A stretch of DNA of 17,980 bases from Flavobacteriales bacterium (GTDB taxonomy: Bacteria > Bacteroidota > Bacteroidia > Flavobacteriales > BACL11), in the NCBI GenBank assembly GCA_018664745.1, contig JABJNS010000041.1, forward strand, positions 1 to 17,980. The letters run 5' to 3'. Each line of letters begins with the position of its first letter. Position 1 is the first letter of the stretch. This document shows, piece after piece, positions 1 to 7,753 of this stretch. The notes under the pieces are model-generated. The model was not told where the DNA came from. It saw only the letters and a program-made list of their open reading frames with translations, and ran no database searches. A program made the position numbers and the translations under genes.

Positions 1-897
1 AAGAGTAATGTTTCCTTACTGGATAGCATTATGCATTACATCATAAAACGAAAAGGAAAGCAAATGCGTCCTATGTTCGTTTTTTTATCTGCTAAACTTT
101 TTGGAAAATTTGAAGAAAACACCTATCGTGCAGCTTCAATGATTGAACTATTGCACACTGCAACTTTAGTGCATGATGATGTAATTGATGAAGCTAACTT
201 CAGGAGAGGGTTTTTCTCAATAAATGCACTTTGGAAAAATAAAATTGCTGTTTTGGTGGGTGATTTCTTATTGAGTAGAGGTTTGTTATTAGCCGTAAAA
301 CATGAGGAGTTTGAACTTTTAAAAATAATGAGTACTGCAGTTCAAGACATGAGTGAAGGAGAGCTTTTACAAATTGAAAAAGCACGAAAACTAGATATTA
401 CTGAAAAAGTTTATTTTGATATTATCCGCCAGAAAACTGCAACCTTAATTGCTGCTTGTTGTGCTAGTGGGGCCAACTCAGTAGGACAAAACAAAGAAGT
501 AGTAGAGAGAATGAGATTATTTGGTGAAAAAGCAGGAATTGCTTTTCAGATAAAAGATGATTTGTTTGACTATACGCAAAGCCCTTTAATTGGTAAGCCA
601 ACAGGAATTGATATTCGTGAACAGAAGATGACGCTCCCTTTAATCTACACCTTAAACTCGGTAGATAAAAAGTTGAAAAACTACATTATCAATATCATAA
701 AAAATCATCATAAAGATGATGTTAAAGTAGCTGAAGTTATTGCATTAGTAAAAGAAAATGGAGGACTTGAATATGCTAAAAAAGCCATGCATAACTATCA
801 TAATAATGCAGTTGAAATTATAAATAAATTTGAAGATAATCAGGCTAAGGAATCCCTAATTCTATTGTTGGACTATGTTATAAATCGTAAGAAATGA
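1..897 (+). CDS. Long-chain polyprenyl (octaprenyl-type) diphosphate synthase, 5' end cut by window
   Basis: Trans-isoprenyl diphosphate synthase. It adds isopentenyl units to an allylic diphosphate, probably to make the menaquinone side chain. The frame is open back to base 1, and the codons before the ATG at 31 read KSNVSLLDSI, which fits the family, so that ATG is internal and the true start lies outside the window (roughly 25-30 residues missing by family length). Both Asp-rich motifs are present: DDVID (codons at 175-189) in the context LVHDDVIDEANFRRG, and DDLFD (556-570). The KGKQMRP substrate-binding stretch lies near the start. An Ala five residues before the first motif, where short-chain enzymes carry a bulky aromatic residue, points to a long product; the exact chain length is inference. 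The stop overlaps the dnaG start by 4 nt (ATGA), so the two are probably translated together. Confidence 0.93.
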   Translation, partial: KSNVSLLDSIMHYIIKRKGKQMRPMFVFLSAKLFGKFEENTYRAASMIELLHTATLVHDDVIDEANFRRGFFSINALWKNKIAVLVGDFLLSRGLLLAVKHEEFELLKIMSTAVQDMSEGELLQIEKARKLDITEKVYFDIIRQKTATLIAACCASGANSVGQNKEVVERMRLFGEKAGIAFQIKDDLFDYTQSPLIGKPTGIDIREQKMTLPLIYTLNSVDKKLKNYIINIIKNHHKDDVKVAEVIALVKENGGLEYAKKAMHNYHNNAVEIINKFEDNQAKESLILLLDYVINRKK

Positions 898-2801
898 TCC
901 CAAAGGAAACAATAGATTTAATATTTGAAACTGCTCGTGTAGAGGAAATTGTAGGAGATTTTGTAGCCCTTAAAAAAAGAGGTGTCAACTATATTGGGAA
1001 CTGTCCTTTTCATAATGAAAAAACACCCTCATTTACAGTCTCACCTACCAAAGGCATCTATAAATGTTTTGGTTGTGGAAAAGGTGGAAATAGCATCAAT
1101 TTTGTAATGGAAATTGAACATTTTAATTACCCAGAAGCCTTAAAATTTGTTGCAAAAAAATATAATATTGAAATAGAGGAAGAAGAACTAACTTCTGAAC
1201 AATTAGAACGATCAAACGAAAAAGATAGTTTATTTATCGTTTCTAGTTTTGCAAATGATTATTTCCAAGATATGCTTTGGAATAGTGATGAGGGAAAAGC
1301 AGTTGGACTAAGTTATTTTAAAGAAAGAGGATTTACTGAGGAAACTATAAAGAAGTTTGAACTAGGATATAATCCAAAAGCAAAAGATGCTTTTAGTAAA
1401 GTTGCAATAAAAAAAGCATATGATAAAGAGGTGCTTGTTTCCTCTGGTTTATCTTTAATTAATGAAAGTTCAGGGCAAATTGTTGACCGATTTAAAGAGA
1501 GAACAATGTTCCCTATTCAATCTTATTCAGGGCGTACCCTAGGATTTGGAGGAAGAGCCTTTAATGCAAAAGCAAAAGCAAAATATTTAAACTCTCCTGA
1601 AACACTAATTTACCATAAAAGTAAAGTTTTATATGGATTAAATTTTGCGAAAAATGCAATTGGGAAAGAAGGTTTATGTTATATAGTTGAAGGCTATACT
1701 GATGTAATTTCCATGTATCAAAATGGAATAGAAAATGTAGTATCAGCATCAGGAACAGCACTAGCATTAGAACAAATAAAACTTATTAATCGTTTAGCTC
1801 AAAATGTAGTTTTACTTTTTGATGGAGATAATGCAGGTATAAAAGCAACCTACAAATCAATAAATATGATTTTAAAGGAAGGGATGAATGTGAAAATTGC
1901 AGCCTTTCCTGAAGGAGAGGACCCAGATTCATTTGCCAAAAAATTATCCACTGACGATTTTAAAAATTTCCTTACTACTGAAGCAATTGATTTTATAGAT
2001 TATAAAATTAATATCTCAGGAGTAAATTCAATATCTGACCCTACTAAAATCACAAATATTAAAAGGGATATTATTGAATCTATTTCTTGTATTCCTGATA
2101 GCTTAAATCGCTCTCAATACTGTAAAACTTATAGTAAAAAACTTGATATTTCGGAGAATGTACTATTAGGTGAAGTTGCAAAAGCAAGAGCAAGTACTAG
2201 CTCCTTTGAACCTATTTCTACAAGAAATACAAATCCAAAACCACTAAGTAAAGGTAAAGAAAAACTAAGTTCAGTTGGAAAATTATTTAAGCTGGAAGAA
2301 GAAATATTACGAATTTTAATTAACTATGGAAATGACACTTTCACATCAGAAGAAGAGGATCAAGAAAGTGTAGCAAATTTAATTATAAGTGATCTTGATG
2401 CCGACAACATCACATTTACTTACCCAGATTTTCACACATTATTTGAAGAAATTATAATTGTAATTGAGGAGAGAGGAAATATTGATTTGCAGTACTTAAT
2501 CAATCATCAAAATAGAGAGGTTAGTCAAAAAGCAATTGACCTTATAAGTAGTAAACATAGTATCAGTAATAATTGGGTAGAACGCCACAAAATCTATACC
2601 GGAAGAGAAGATGAAAAAATAAGAAAAACTACTGAGAAAGCTATTTTGTCCCTAAAGAAAGGACATGTTGATATGCAAATAAAAGATTTACAACAACAAA
2701 TAAAAGAAGGTAAAATTGATACGGAAGGGATTAAACTCCTAAGTCATCTTACTAAAATAAAAACCCAAATTGCTAAATCCTTAGGAAGAAATGTAGGTTA
2801 A
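894..2801 (+). CDS. dnaG: DNA primase DnaG
   Basis: Bacterial replicative primase of 635 residues, a normal length. It makes RNA primers for lagging-strand synthesis and works with the DnaB helicase. The N-terminal zinc-binding domain shows C37-x2-H40 and C58-x2-C61 in CPFHNEKTPSF...CFGCGKGG. The catalytic core follows (KERGF, GRTLGFGGRAF, KYLNSPET). The TOPRIM metal site is visible as E266 in VEGYTDV and D310-G-D312 in LFDGDNAG. The C-terminal 200 residues are Lys/Glu-rich and divergent, as expected for the helicase-interaction region. The ATG overlaps the end of the polyprenyl synthase gene by 4 nt. The gene converges on recJ with a 4-nt gap and no hairpin terminator between them. Confidence 0.97.
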   Translation: MIPKETIDLIFETARVEEIVGDFVALKKRGVNYIGNCPFHNEKTPSFTVSPTKGIYKCFGCGKGGNSINFVMEIEHFNYPEALKFVAKKYNIEIEEEELTSEQLERSNEKDSLFIVSSFANDYFQDMLWNSDEGKAVGLSYFKERGFTEETIKKFELGYNPKAKDAFSKVAIKKAYDKEVLVSSGLSLINESSGQIVDRFKERTMFPIQSYSGRTLGFGGRAFNAKAKAKYLNSPETLIYHKSKVLYGLNFAKNAIGKEGLCYIVEGYTDVISMYQNGIENVVSASGTALALEQIKLINRLAQNVVLLFDGDNAGIKATYKSINMILKEGMNVKIAAFPEGEDPDSFAKKLSTDDFKNFLTTEAIDFIDYKINISGVNSISDPTKITNIKRDIIESISCIPDSLNRSQYCKTYSKKLDISENVLLGEVAKARASTSSFEPISTRNTNPKPLSKGKEKLSSVGKLFKLEEEILRILINYGNDTFTSEEEDQESVANLIISDLDADNITFTYPDFHTLFEEIIIVIEERGNIDLQYLINHQNREVSQKAIDLISSKHSISNNWVERHKIYTGREDEKIRKTTEKAILSLKKGHVDMQIKDLQQQIKEGKIDTEGIKLLSHLTKIKTQIAKSLGRNVG

Positions 2802-2805
2802 GATT

Positions 2806-4494
2806 TTAACTATTCGGCTTTAAATCTCTTAATCTCAGTTGCAAAGTTTTTCTACCATTCCACTCATTTTCATCAATGGAATAACACATATCAAAAGTTT
2901 GATTATCTTTTATATTTTCAAAGAAATCTCCCATACCAAAACCAATGCCAGCAATAGAATCATTACTTCTTTTTGCATTAATTCTTAGGTGGGTCCTATC
3001 TGCTCCTACTTGCTTTCCATAGCCATTATCCACCACTGCTTTGCTTACAAAAATAGGTGATAAATTCTTGGGACCAAAAGGTGAAAATTGCTTTATAATT
3101 CGGTATAATTTATCATCTACCTCATCAATATCAATTACTTTATCAATGTTAATTTTTGGAGTTAACTGGTCCTCAGTAATGCTTTCACTAACTGCCTTTT
3201 CAAACTCATCAATAAACTGTGCCAAGTTTTCTTTTTTAATACTCAAACCAGCAGCATATTTATGTCCCCCAAACTTTTCACAAAGATACGCACATTTAGC
3301 GATTGCACTATATAAATCAAAATCATGTACCGAACGAGCAGATCCAGTCAAAATTCCATCTTTTTCTGCTAAAACAATAGTAGGTTTGTAATGGTTTTCA
3401 ATCAAGCGGGAAGCTACAATTCCTACCACACCCTTATGCCAATTTTTACTATGTACAACAGTAGATTTCTTCTTCTGATCAATCATTTCCAAAGCCTCCT
3501 TAGTTATACTTTGATCTAAACTTCTTCTAGTTATATTATTTTCCTCAATTTTATCTGCAAACAACTTTGCTTTTGTAAAGTCGGTTTCTACTAATATCTC
3601 AACTGCTTTTTTAGCATGTTCAATTCTTCCTGCTGCATTTATTCTTGGTGCAACCCCAAATACTACATCAGTTATTGTTACATTTTTAGTTTTATTAGCT
3701 ACTTCCATTAATGCCTTTAATCCAACTCTAGGATTAGTATTTATTTGCTGTAAACCATAAAACGAAAACACCCTATTTTCTCCTGTCATTGGTACAATAT
3801 CCGCTCCAATACTTACGGTTAGTAAATCCAAATACTCTATAATTTCTGAAAAGTCAATTTCATTTTTTTGACAAAAGGCTTGTATCAATTTAAAGCCTAC
3901 ACCACAACCTGAGAGTTCTTTATAAGGATAGTTACAATCTGCTTGTTTTGGGTTTAGAATTGCCACTGCATCAGGCACTTTTTCTCCAGGATTATGATGA
4001 TCGCAAATAATAAAATTAACTCCTTTTTCATTTGCATAATCAACTTGATTAACTGCACGAATACCACAATCTAAAGCAATGATTAAAGCAAAATTATTTT
4101 CCTTAGCATAATCAATTCCCTTTAATGAAATTCCGTACCCTTCCTCATATCTACAAGGAATATAATATTCAATTTCTTTGACTTGTTTTTTAAGAAAAGA
4201 ATACATCATAGCTACTGATGTTGTTCCATCTACATCATAATCGCCATAGACTAAAACCTTCTCTCCATTTGTAATTGCAGTTTGGATTCTATCCACAGCT
4301 TTTTGCATATCTTTCATTAAGAAAGGATCGTGCAAATGAGTAATTTCTGGACGGAAAAATAACTTAGCTTCATCATAAGTTGTAATACCTCTTAAAACCA
4401 ATAAATGCCCTACAATTTCAGATACATTTAAAGCTTTTGCTAATGCAGTAACAACTGAATTATCCGAGCTTAATATGTTCCAATTTTTTTGCAT
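2806..4494 (-). CDS. recJ: Single-stranded-DNA-specific exonuclease RecJ
   Basis: 5'-to-3' single-strand DNA exonuclease used in recombination and mismatch and base repair. The protein has 562 residues, usual for RecJ. DHH phosphoesterase motifs are DYDVDG (85-90), LDCG (141-144) and DHH (165-167, in CDHHNPG). The linker and DHHA1 part show RINAAGRI (284-291), HKGVVGIVASR (353-363), SARSV (385-389) and the GGHKYAAG loop (409-416). A C-terminal OB-fold-like region follows. It is last in a four-gene minus-strand unit. Its ATG shares one base with the stop of the DAHP synthase gene (TAATG), indicating translational coupling. All key residues are present. Confidence 0.97.
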   Translation of the reverse strand: MQKNWNILSSDNSVVTALAKALNVSEIVGHLLVLRGITTYDEAKLFFRPEITHLHDPFLMKDMQKAVDRIQTAITNGEKVLVYGDYDVDGTTSVAMMYSFLKKQVKEIEYYIPCRYEEGYGISLKGIDYAKENNFALIIALDCGIRAVNQVDYANEKGVNFIICDHHNPGEKVPDAVAILNPKQADCNYPYKELSGCGVGFKLIQAFCQKNEIDFSEIIEYLDLLTVSIGADIVPMTGENRVFSFYGLQQINTNPRVGLKALMEVANKTKNVTITDVVFGVAPRINAAGRIEHAKKAVEILVETDFTKAKLFADKIEENNITRRSLDQSITKEALEMIDQKKKSTVVHSKNWHKGVVGIVASRLIENHYKPTIVLAEKDGILTGSARSVHDFDLYSAIAKCAYLCEKFGGHKYAAGLSIKKENLAQFIDEFEKAVSESITEDQLTPKINIDKVIDIDEVDDKLYRIIKQFSPFGPKNLSPIFVSKAVVDNGYGKQVGADRTHLRINAKRSNDSIAGIGFGMGDFFENIKDNQTFDMCYSIDENEWNGRKTLQLRLRDLKPNS

Positions 4495-5549
4495 TACTTA
4501 CGCATTATATTAGTTTGTGTAAGTATTGAATATTTATGTATTAAAGCAAATAATTCTTCTACCATCTGCTCATCTAAACCAAGTAAACTTGCATTTTTTT
4601 TTCTGGTACTCAAGATTTCAAACCACCTTTCAATCTGAAAAATAGTCAACCTATTTTCATTTTTAAAATCAGCAATTTTCTCTACAACTTGCTTTCTGCC
4701 ATTAAGTAAACTAATAATTTGAGTATCAAAATTATCAATCTGATTTCTGAAATCTAACAGTTGTTCTTTAAATTGTTCATCTCTTAATTTAGTATCTCTC
4801 AAAACTAAATTTTGCATGATATTTTTTAATTTTTCAGGCTTGACTTGTTGCTCGGCATCACTTAAAGCAACAGCCGGATTATTATGTGTTTCTATCATCA
4901 ACCCATCTAAATTAATATCCATTGCAGTTTGTGCAATATCTTCAATTAATGTTGCTTTTCCTGCAATATGACTCGGGTCACAGATAATTGGCAAACCCCT
5001 AATTTCTTTTCTTAATTTGATGGGCAATTCCCACTTAGGATCATTTCTGAAAACTGATTTTTCATAACTATAAAACCCTCTATGAATTGCTGCTAATTGC
5101 TTAATTCCAACTTTATTTAAGCGTTCAAAAGCACCCAACCACAATCCTAATTCAGGATGTATTGGATTTTTTACAAAAACAGGAATATCTACTCCTTTCA
5201 ATGCTTCTGCAATTTCTTGCACATAAAAAGGATTAACAGTTGTTCTTGCACCAATCCAAAGCATATCCACTCCTGATTCTAAACATAACTCAACATGCTT
5301 TGCTGTAGCAACTTCAGTACATACTTTCATCCCTGTTTCTTGCTGAACTGTTTTTAACCAAGTCAAGGCTTCTTTCCCAATCCCCTCAAATGAATTGGGC
5401 TTGGTTCTTGGCTTCCAAACTCCTGCTCTAAAAACATCAGCAGTACCCTCAATAGCTTTAGCAATAGTTAAAAGCTGATTTTCTGATTCCGCACTGCAAG
5501 GCCCAGCAATCAAGTAAGGTTTTTTATGTATGAATTCTTTCATCTCCAT
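4494..5549 (-). CDS. Bifunctional DAHP synthase / chorismate mutase (AroQ class)
   Basis: Fusion enzyme of 351 residues. The N-terminal part (about 10-245) is a class I-beta 3-deoxy-D-arabino-heptulosonate 7-phosphate synthase, the first step of the shikimate pathway: AGPCSAES (15-22), VFRAGVWKPRTKPNSF (39-54), the GARTT loop (100-104), FVKNP (125-129), IHRGFY (155-160), DPSHIAGK (191-198) and IETHNNP (219-225). The C-terminal part (about 260-345) is an AroQ chorismate mutase, which converts chorismate to prephenate, with R268, R285, K296, Q305, E307 and R308 at the expected positions. This domain order is common in Bacteroidota, where the mutase can also mediate feedback control; regulation here is not visible. 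A second ATG lies at codon 3, so the start could be 6 nt later. It lies between rsmI and recJ with 1-nt overlaps at both ends. Confidence 0.94.
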   Translation of the reverse strand: MEMKEFIHKKPYLIAGPCSAESENQLLTIAKAIEGTADVFRAGVWKPRTKPNSFEGIGKEALTWLKTVQQETGMKVCTEVATAKHVELCLESGVDMLWIGARTTVNPFYVQEIAEALKGVDIPVFVKNPIHPELGLWLGAFERLNKVGIKQLAAIHRGFYSYEKSVFRNDPKWELPIKLRKEIRGLPIICDPSHIAGKATLIEDIAQTAMDINLDGLMIETHNNPAVALSDAEQQVKPEKLKNIMQNLVLRDTKLRDEQFKEQLLDFRNQIDNFDTQIISLLNGRKQVVEKIADFKNENRLTIFQIERWFEILSTRKKNASLLGLDEQMVEELFALIHKYSILTQTNIMRK

Positions 5550-6217
5550 TATTTTCCTGCAACTATTACTACAAATTCACCTTTTGGTTTTTTCTCTTCA
5601 AAGTATTCTCTCACCTCTTTCATTGTCCCTCTTTTTGTTTCTTCAAACATTTTTGATATTTCTCTTGAAACAGAAACAAATCTTTCTTCCCCAAAATATT
5701 CCATAAATTGACTTAGCGTTTTTATAATTCTATGTGGTGATTCGTAAAAAATCATAGTCCTTTCTTCCTCTGCAAGTAATATCAATCTTGTCTGTCTTCC
5801 TTTTTTAACAGGTAAAAACCCTTCAAAAATAAATTTTTCTGATGGTAATCCTGAATTAACCAAAGCAGGAACAAAGGCTGTAGCTCCAGGCAAACAATCT
5901 ACCTCAATACCCTGTTTAACGCATTCACGAACCAATAAAAAACCAGGATCAGAAATAGCTGGAGTTCCTGCATCTGATACAAGAGCAATTGTTTCTCCAC
6001 CCTTTAATCTGGCAATCCATTTTCCTAGCACCTTGTGTTCATTATGCATATGAAAAGCTGCCAATTGTGTATCAATCTCATAATGAGAGAAAAGTTTTTT
6101 TGTTGTCCTAGTATCTTCTGCCAACACTATATCTACCTCTTTTAAAAGGCGTAATGCTCTAAAGGTTATATCCTCCAAGTTTCCTATGGGAGTGGGTATT
6201 AAATATAATTTTGACAT
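5549..6217 (-). CDS. rsmI: 16S rRNA (cytidine-2'-O)-methyltransferase RsmI
   Basis: SAM-dependent tetrapyrrole-methylase-fold enzyme that 2'-O-methylates C1402 of 16S rRNA in the decoding centre. Motifs in order: LIPTPIGNLEDIT (6-18), AEDTR (33-37), VSDAGTPAISDPG (80-92), PGATA (110-114), FEGFLP (131-136), YESPHR (158-163), REISK (185-189) and KGEFV (212-216). At 222 residues it is shorter than the E. coli protein and lacks the extra C-terminal domain, as I recall is usual in Bacteroidota. It follows the DUF2279 gene by 9 nt, and its stop shares a base with the next ATG (TAATG). Confidence 0.96.
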   Translation of the reverse strand: MSKLYLIPTPIGNLEDITFRALRLLKEVDIVLAEDTRTTKKLFSHYEIDTQLAAFHMHNEHKVLGKWIARLKGGETIALVSDAGTPAISDPGFLLVRECVKQGIEVDCLPGATAFVPALVNSGLPSEKFIFEGFLPVKKGRQTRLILLAEEERTMIFYESPHRIIKTLSQFMEYFGEERFVSVSREISKMFEETKRGTMKEVREYFEEKKPKGEFVVIVAGK

Positions 6218-6226
6218 CTTACAAAT

Positions 6227-7114
6227 TTAGAGGAATAATGGATATATTCCTAGTTTTGGACTAATTCTTATTGCAGGGGCTGGGAAATGGAAATAGTTAA
6301 GCCAATGTTTTACTTTTTTTCCTGTTGGGCTATTCCACTTTTTTAAAAGTTTAGGCATATCATAATCCAAAGCTATATACCATTCATTATTCCCTCCTAC
6401 CTTTTTATTTTGCTGATTCAAATATTGAGTGTCATCTAACCCAAAACCAATTGCTACATTTAACCAATCAGGCCAACAGCAATTCTCAACATAATGATTT
6501 ACATCAAATGCCATCCAATAGGTTTGGTTGGGATAGTCATCTTGCCAAGCATATTTATTGGTTTCTTTTCCTCTTTGCTTATCCAAATCCCAGTAAATAT
6601 TTGATCGTTTGTAATAAGACATCTTAAAATCAATCCCTTTTAAATTATGATTATATTCCTGAGCTACTGGCCAAAAAGCACCTAATGAACCCATTGTTAA
6701 ATCCCATTTACTAAAGCCCCAGTAAGGCGCATAAGCATCTTTCATTTCAATAGCAAGTTGTAAACCAGAACCAAATGCTGCTCCATACCAAAGAGATTGT
6801 TTTTTATTCATCCCAGCCCATCTCATTGAGCCAGAAAAAAGATTAGCAGCAAAAAGGCCACCCATAAAATGTCCTGCTTTGTCAACATTCAATGCGTAGG
6901 TTAAGTCCGCCCCATCATCAAAAGAAAATGCTGTTTGCTTATCCGACCACCATGAATTTTCAATATACAAATACGAGCCACCTAACGCAGCTGCCAAACT
7001 ACTACTTACAATCAAAACTCTTCCTGAATTAATTTTTGTAGTATCCGATTTTCCAAACATATTTATTGAAAAAGATACTACTAGAAGAGATAAAAACAAA
7101 CTTTTAAAATTCAT
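6227..7114 (-). CDS. DUF2279 family membrane/envelope protein (YfiM-like), function unknown
   Basis: Protein of 295 residues with an N-terminal signal peptide (hydrophobic 4-20) and no lipobox cysteine. Residues 31-155 match the DUF2279/YfiM pattern: a hydrophobic segment (33-50), then NVDKAGHFMGG (76-86), two weakly hydrophobic glycine-rich helices (83-95 and 108-122), E123-x2-D126, GFSKWD (133-138) and MGSLGAFWPV. The spaced His/Glu/Asp residues in or near membrane helices suggest a polar cluster, but no activity is established. The C-terminal half (160-295) is rich in Trp, Tyr and Asn and ends in alternating hydrophobic residues, which could be envelope-associated beta structure; this is inference. 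It is the first gene of the rsmI-aroG-recJ unit and is divergent from tdk. Confidence 0.8.
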   Translation of the reverse strand: MNFKSLFLSLLVVSFSINMFGKSDTTKINSGRVLIVSSSLAAALGGSYLYIENSWWSDKQTAFSFDDGADLTYALNVDKAGHFMGGLFAANLFSGSMRWAGMNKKQSLWYGAAFGSGLQLAIEMKDAYAPYWGFSKWDLTMGSLGAFWPVAQEYNHNLKGIDFKMSYYKRSNIYWDLDKQRGKETNKYAWQDDYPNQTYWMAFDVNHYVENCCWPDWLNVAIGFGLDDTQYLNQQNKKVGGNNEWYIALDYDMPKLLKKWNSPTGKKVKHWLNYFHFPAPAIRISPKLGIYPLFL

Positions 7115-7135
7115 AAAAAATGGAATTGCTTTTTA

Positions 7136-7143
7136 TACTTTTG
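7136..7143 (+). promoter_or_regulatory. Putative Bacteroidota -7 box (TACTTTTG) for tdk-alr
   Basis: Exact TAnnTTTG match in the 60-nt divergent gap, 31 nt before the tdk ATG. No -33 TTTG is found at the usual distance, so the call rests on the -7 box and position alone. Confidence 0.45.
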
Positions 7144-7147
7144 TTAG

Positions 7148-7155
7148 CAAACTTA
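7148..7155 (-). promoter_or_regulatory. Putative Bacteroidota -7 box (TAAGTTTG) for the DUF2279-rsmI-aroG-recJ unit
   Basis: Exact TAnnTTTG match on the minus strand, followed by C, 33 nt before the DUF2279 ATG. No TTTG -33 element is found 19-21 nt upstream. It lies downstream of the tdk box on the plus strand, so the two promoters would cross. Confidence 0.45.
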
Positions 7156-7174
7156 ATAAAACAAATTACGCTAA

Positions 7175-7750
7175 ATGTTTTTAGAATCACAAATAAATCA
7201 CCCAATGCAAAAAGGAAGTATTGAAGTAATTTGTGGTTCTATGTTTTCTGGGAAAACTGAAGAACTTTTAAGGCGATTAAAAAGAGCCCAATTCGCAAAA
7301 CTCAATATTGCTGTTTTTAAACCAAAAATTGACAAAAGATACGATACTCAAAAAGTAGTATCACATGACGAAAACACGATACAAGCTACACCTATTGATT
7401 GTGCTGAAAATATTTTGAAATTAGCAAATGAAGCTCAGGTTGTGGCAATTGATGAGGCTCAGTTTTTTAACAGTGACTTAGTGGCTGTTAGTAATGAATT
7501 AGCAAATGCTGGGGTAAGGGTTATTATAGCTGGATTAGACATGGATTTTTTAGGAAATCCTTTTGGGGTAATGCCACAAATTTTAGCGATTGCCGAACAT
7601 ATCACAAAAGTACACGCTATTTGTGTAGAGTGTAACGGAATTGCCAATCACTCTTTTAGAAAAAATGCTAACAAAAACCTAGTTCAACTTGGTGAAAAAC
7701 AAGAGTATAAACCTTTATGCAGAAGTTGTTTTTCAAGTAAAATGAAATAA
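7175..7750 (+). CDS. tdk: Thymidine kinase (type II)
   Basis: Salvage kinase that phosphorylates thymidine to dTMP with ATP. The protein has 191 residues, normal for the family. It shows the P-loop GSMFSGKT (21-28), the Walker B/catalytic segment IDEAQFF (92-98, with E94 the likely general base), and the structural zinc site C150-x2-C153 (CVEC) with C182-x2-C185 (CRSC). The lasso region is GIANHSFR (155-162). The ATG is kept because MFLES...NHP resembles the start of Bacteroidota homologues; an in-frame ATG at codon 11 is also possible. It lies 3 nt upstream of alr and is probably co-transcribed with it. Confidence 0.97.
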   Translation: MFLESQINHPMQKGSIEVICGSMFSGKTEELLRRLKRAQFAKLNIAVFKPKIDKRYDTQKVVSHDENTIQATPIDCAENILKLANEAQVVAIDEAQFFNSDLVAVSNELANAGVRVIIAGLDMDFLGNPFGVMPQILAIAEHITKVHAICVECNGIANHSFRKNANKNLVQLGEKQEYKPLCRSCFSSKMK

Positions 7751-7753
7751 GCA

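Noticed and set aside
1567..1584. Short tandem GCAAAA repeat in dnaG (Ala-Lys alternation).
   Set aside because: It encodes the normal linker before KYLNSPET, where homologues also have Lys/Ala; three short units are not evidence of a functional repeat.
1561..1767. Minus-strand ORF inside dnaG, and similar antisense ORFs inside recJ, tdk, alr, glyS, hemD and others.
   Set aside because: They lie wholly within well-supported genes, are low in complexity (Leu/Phe/His runs from A-rich sense codons) and show no domain or start context.
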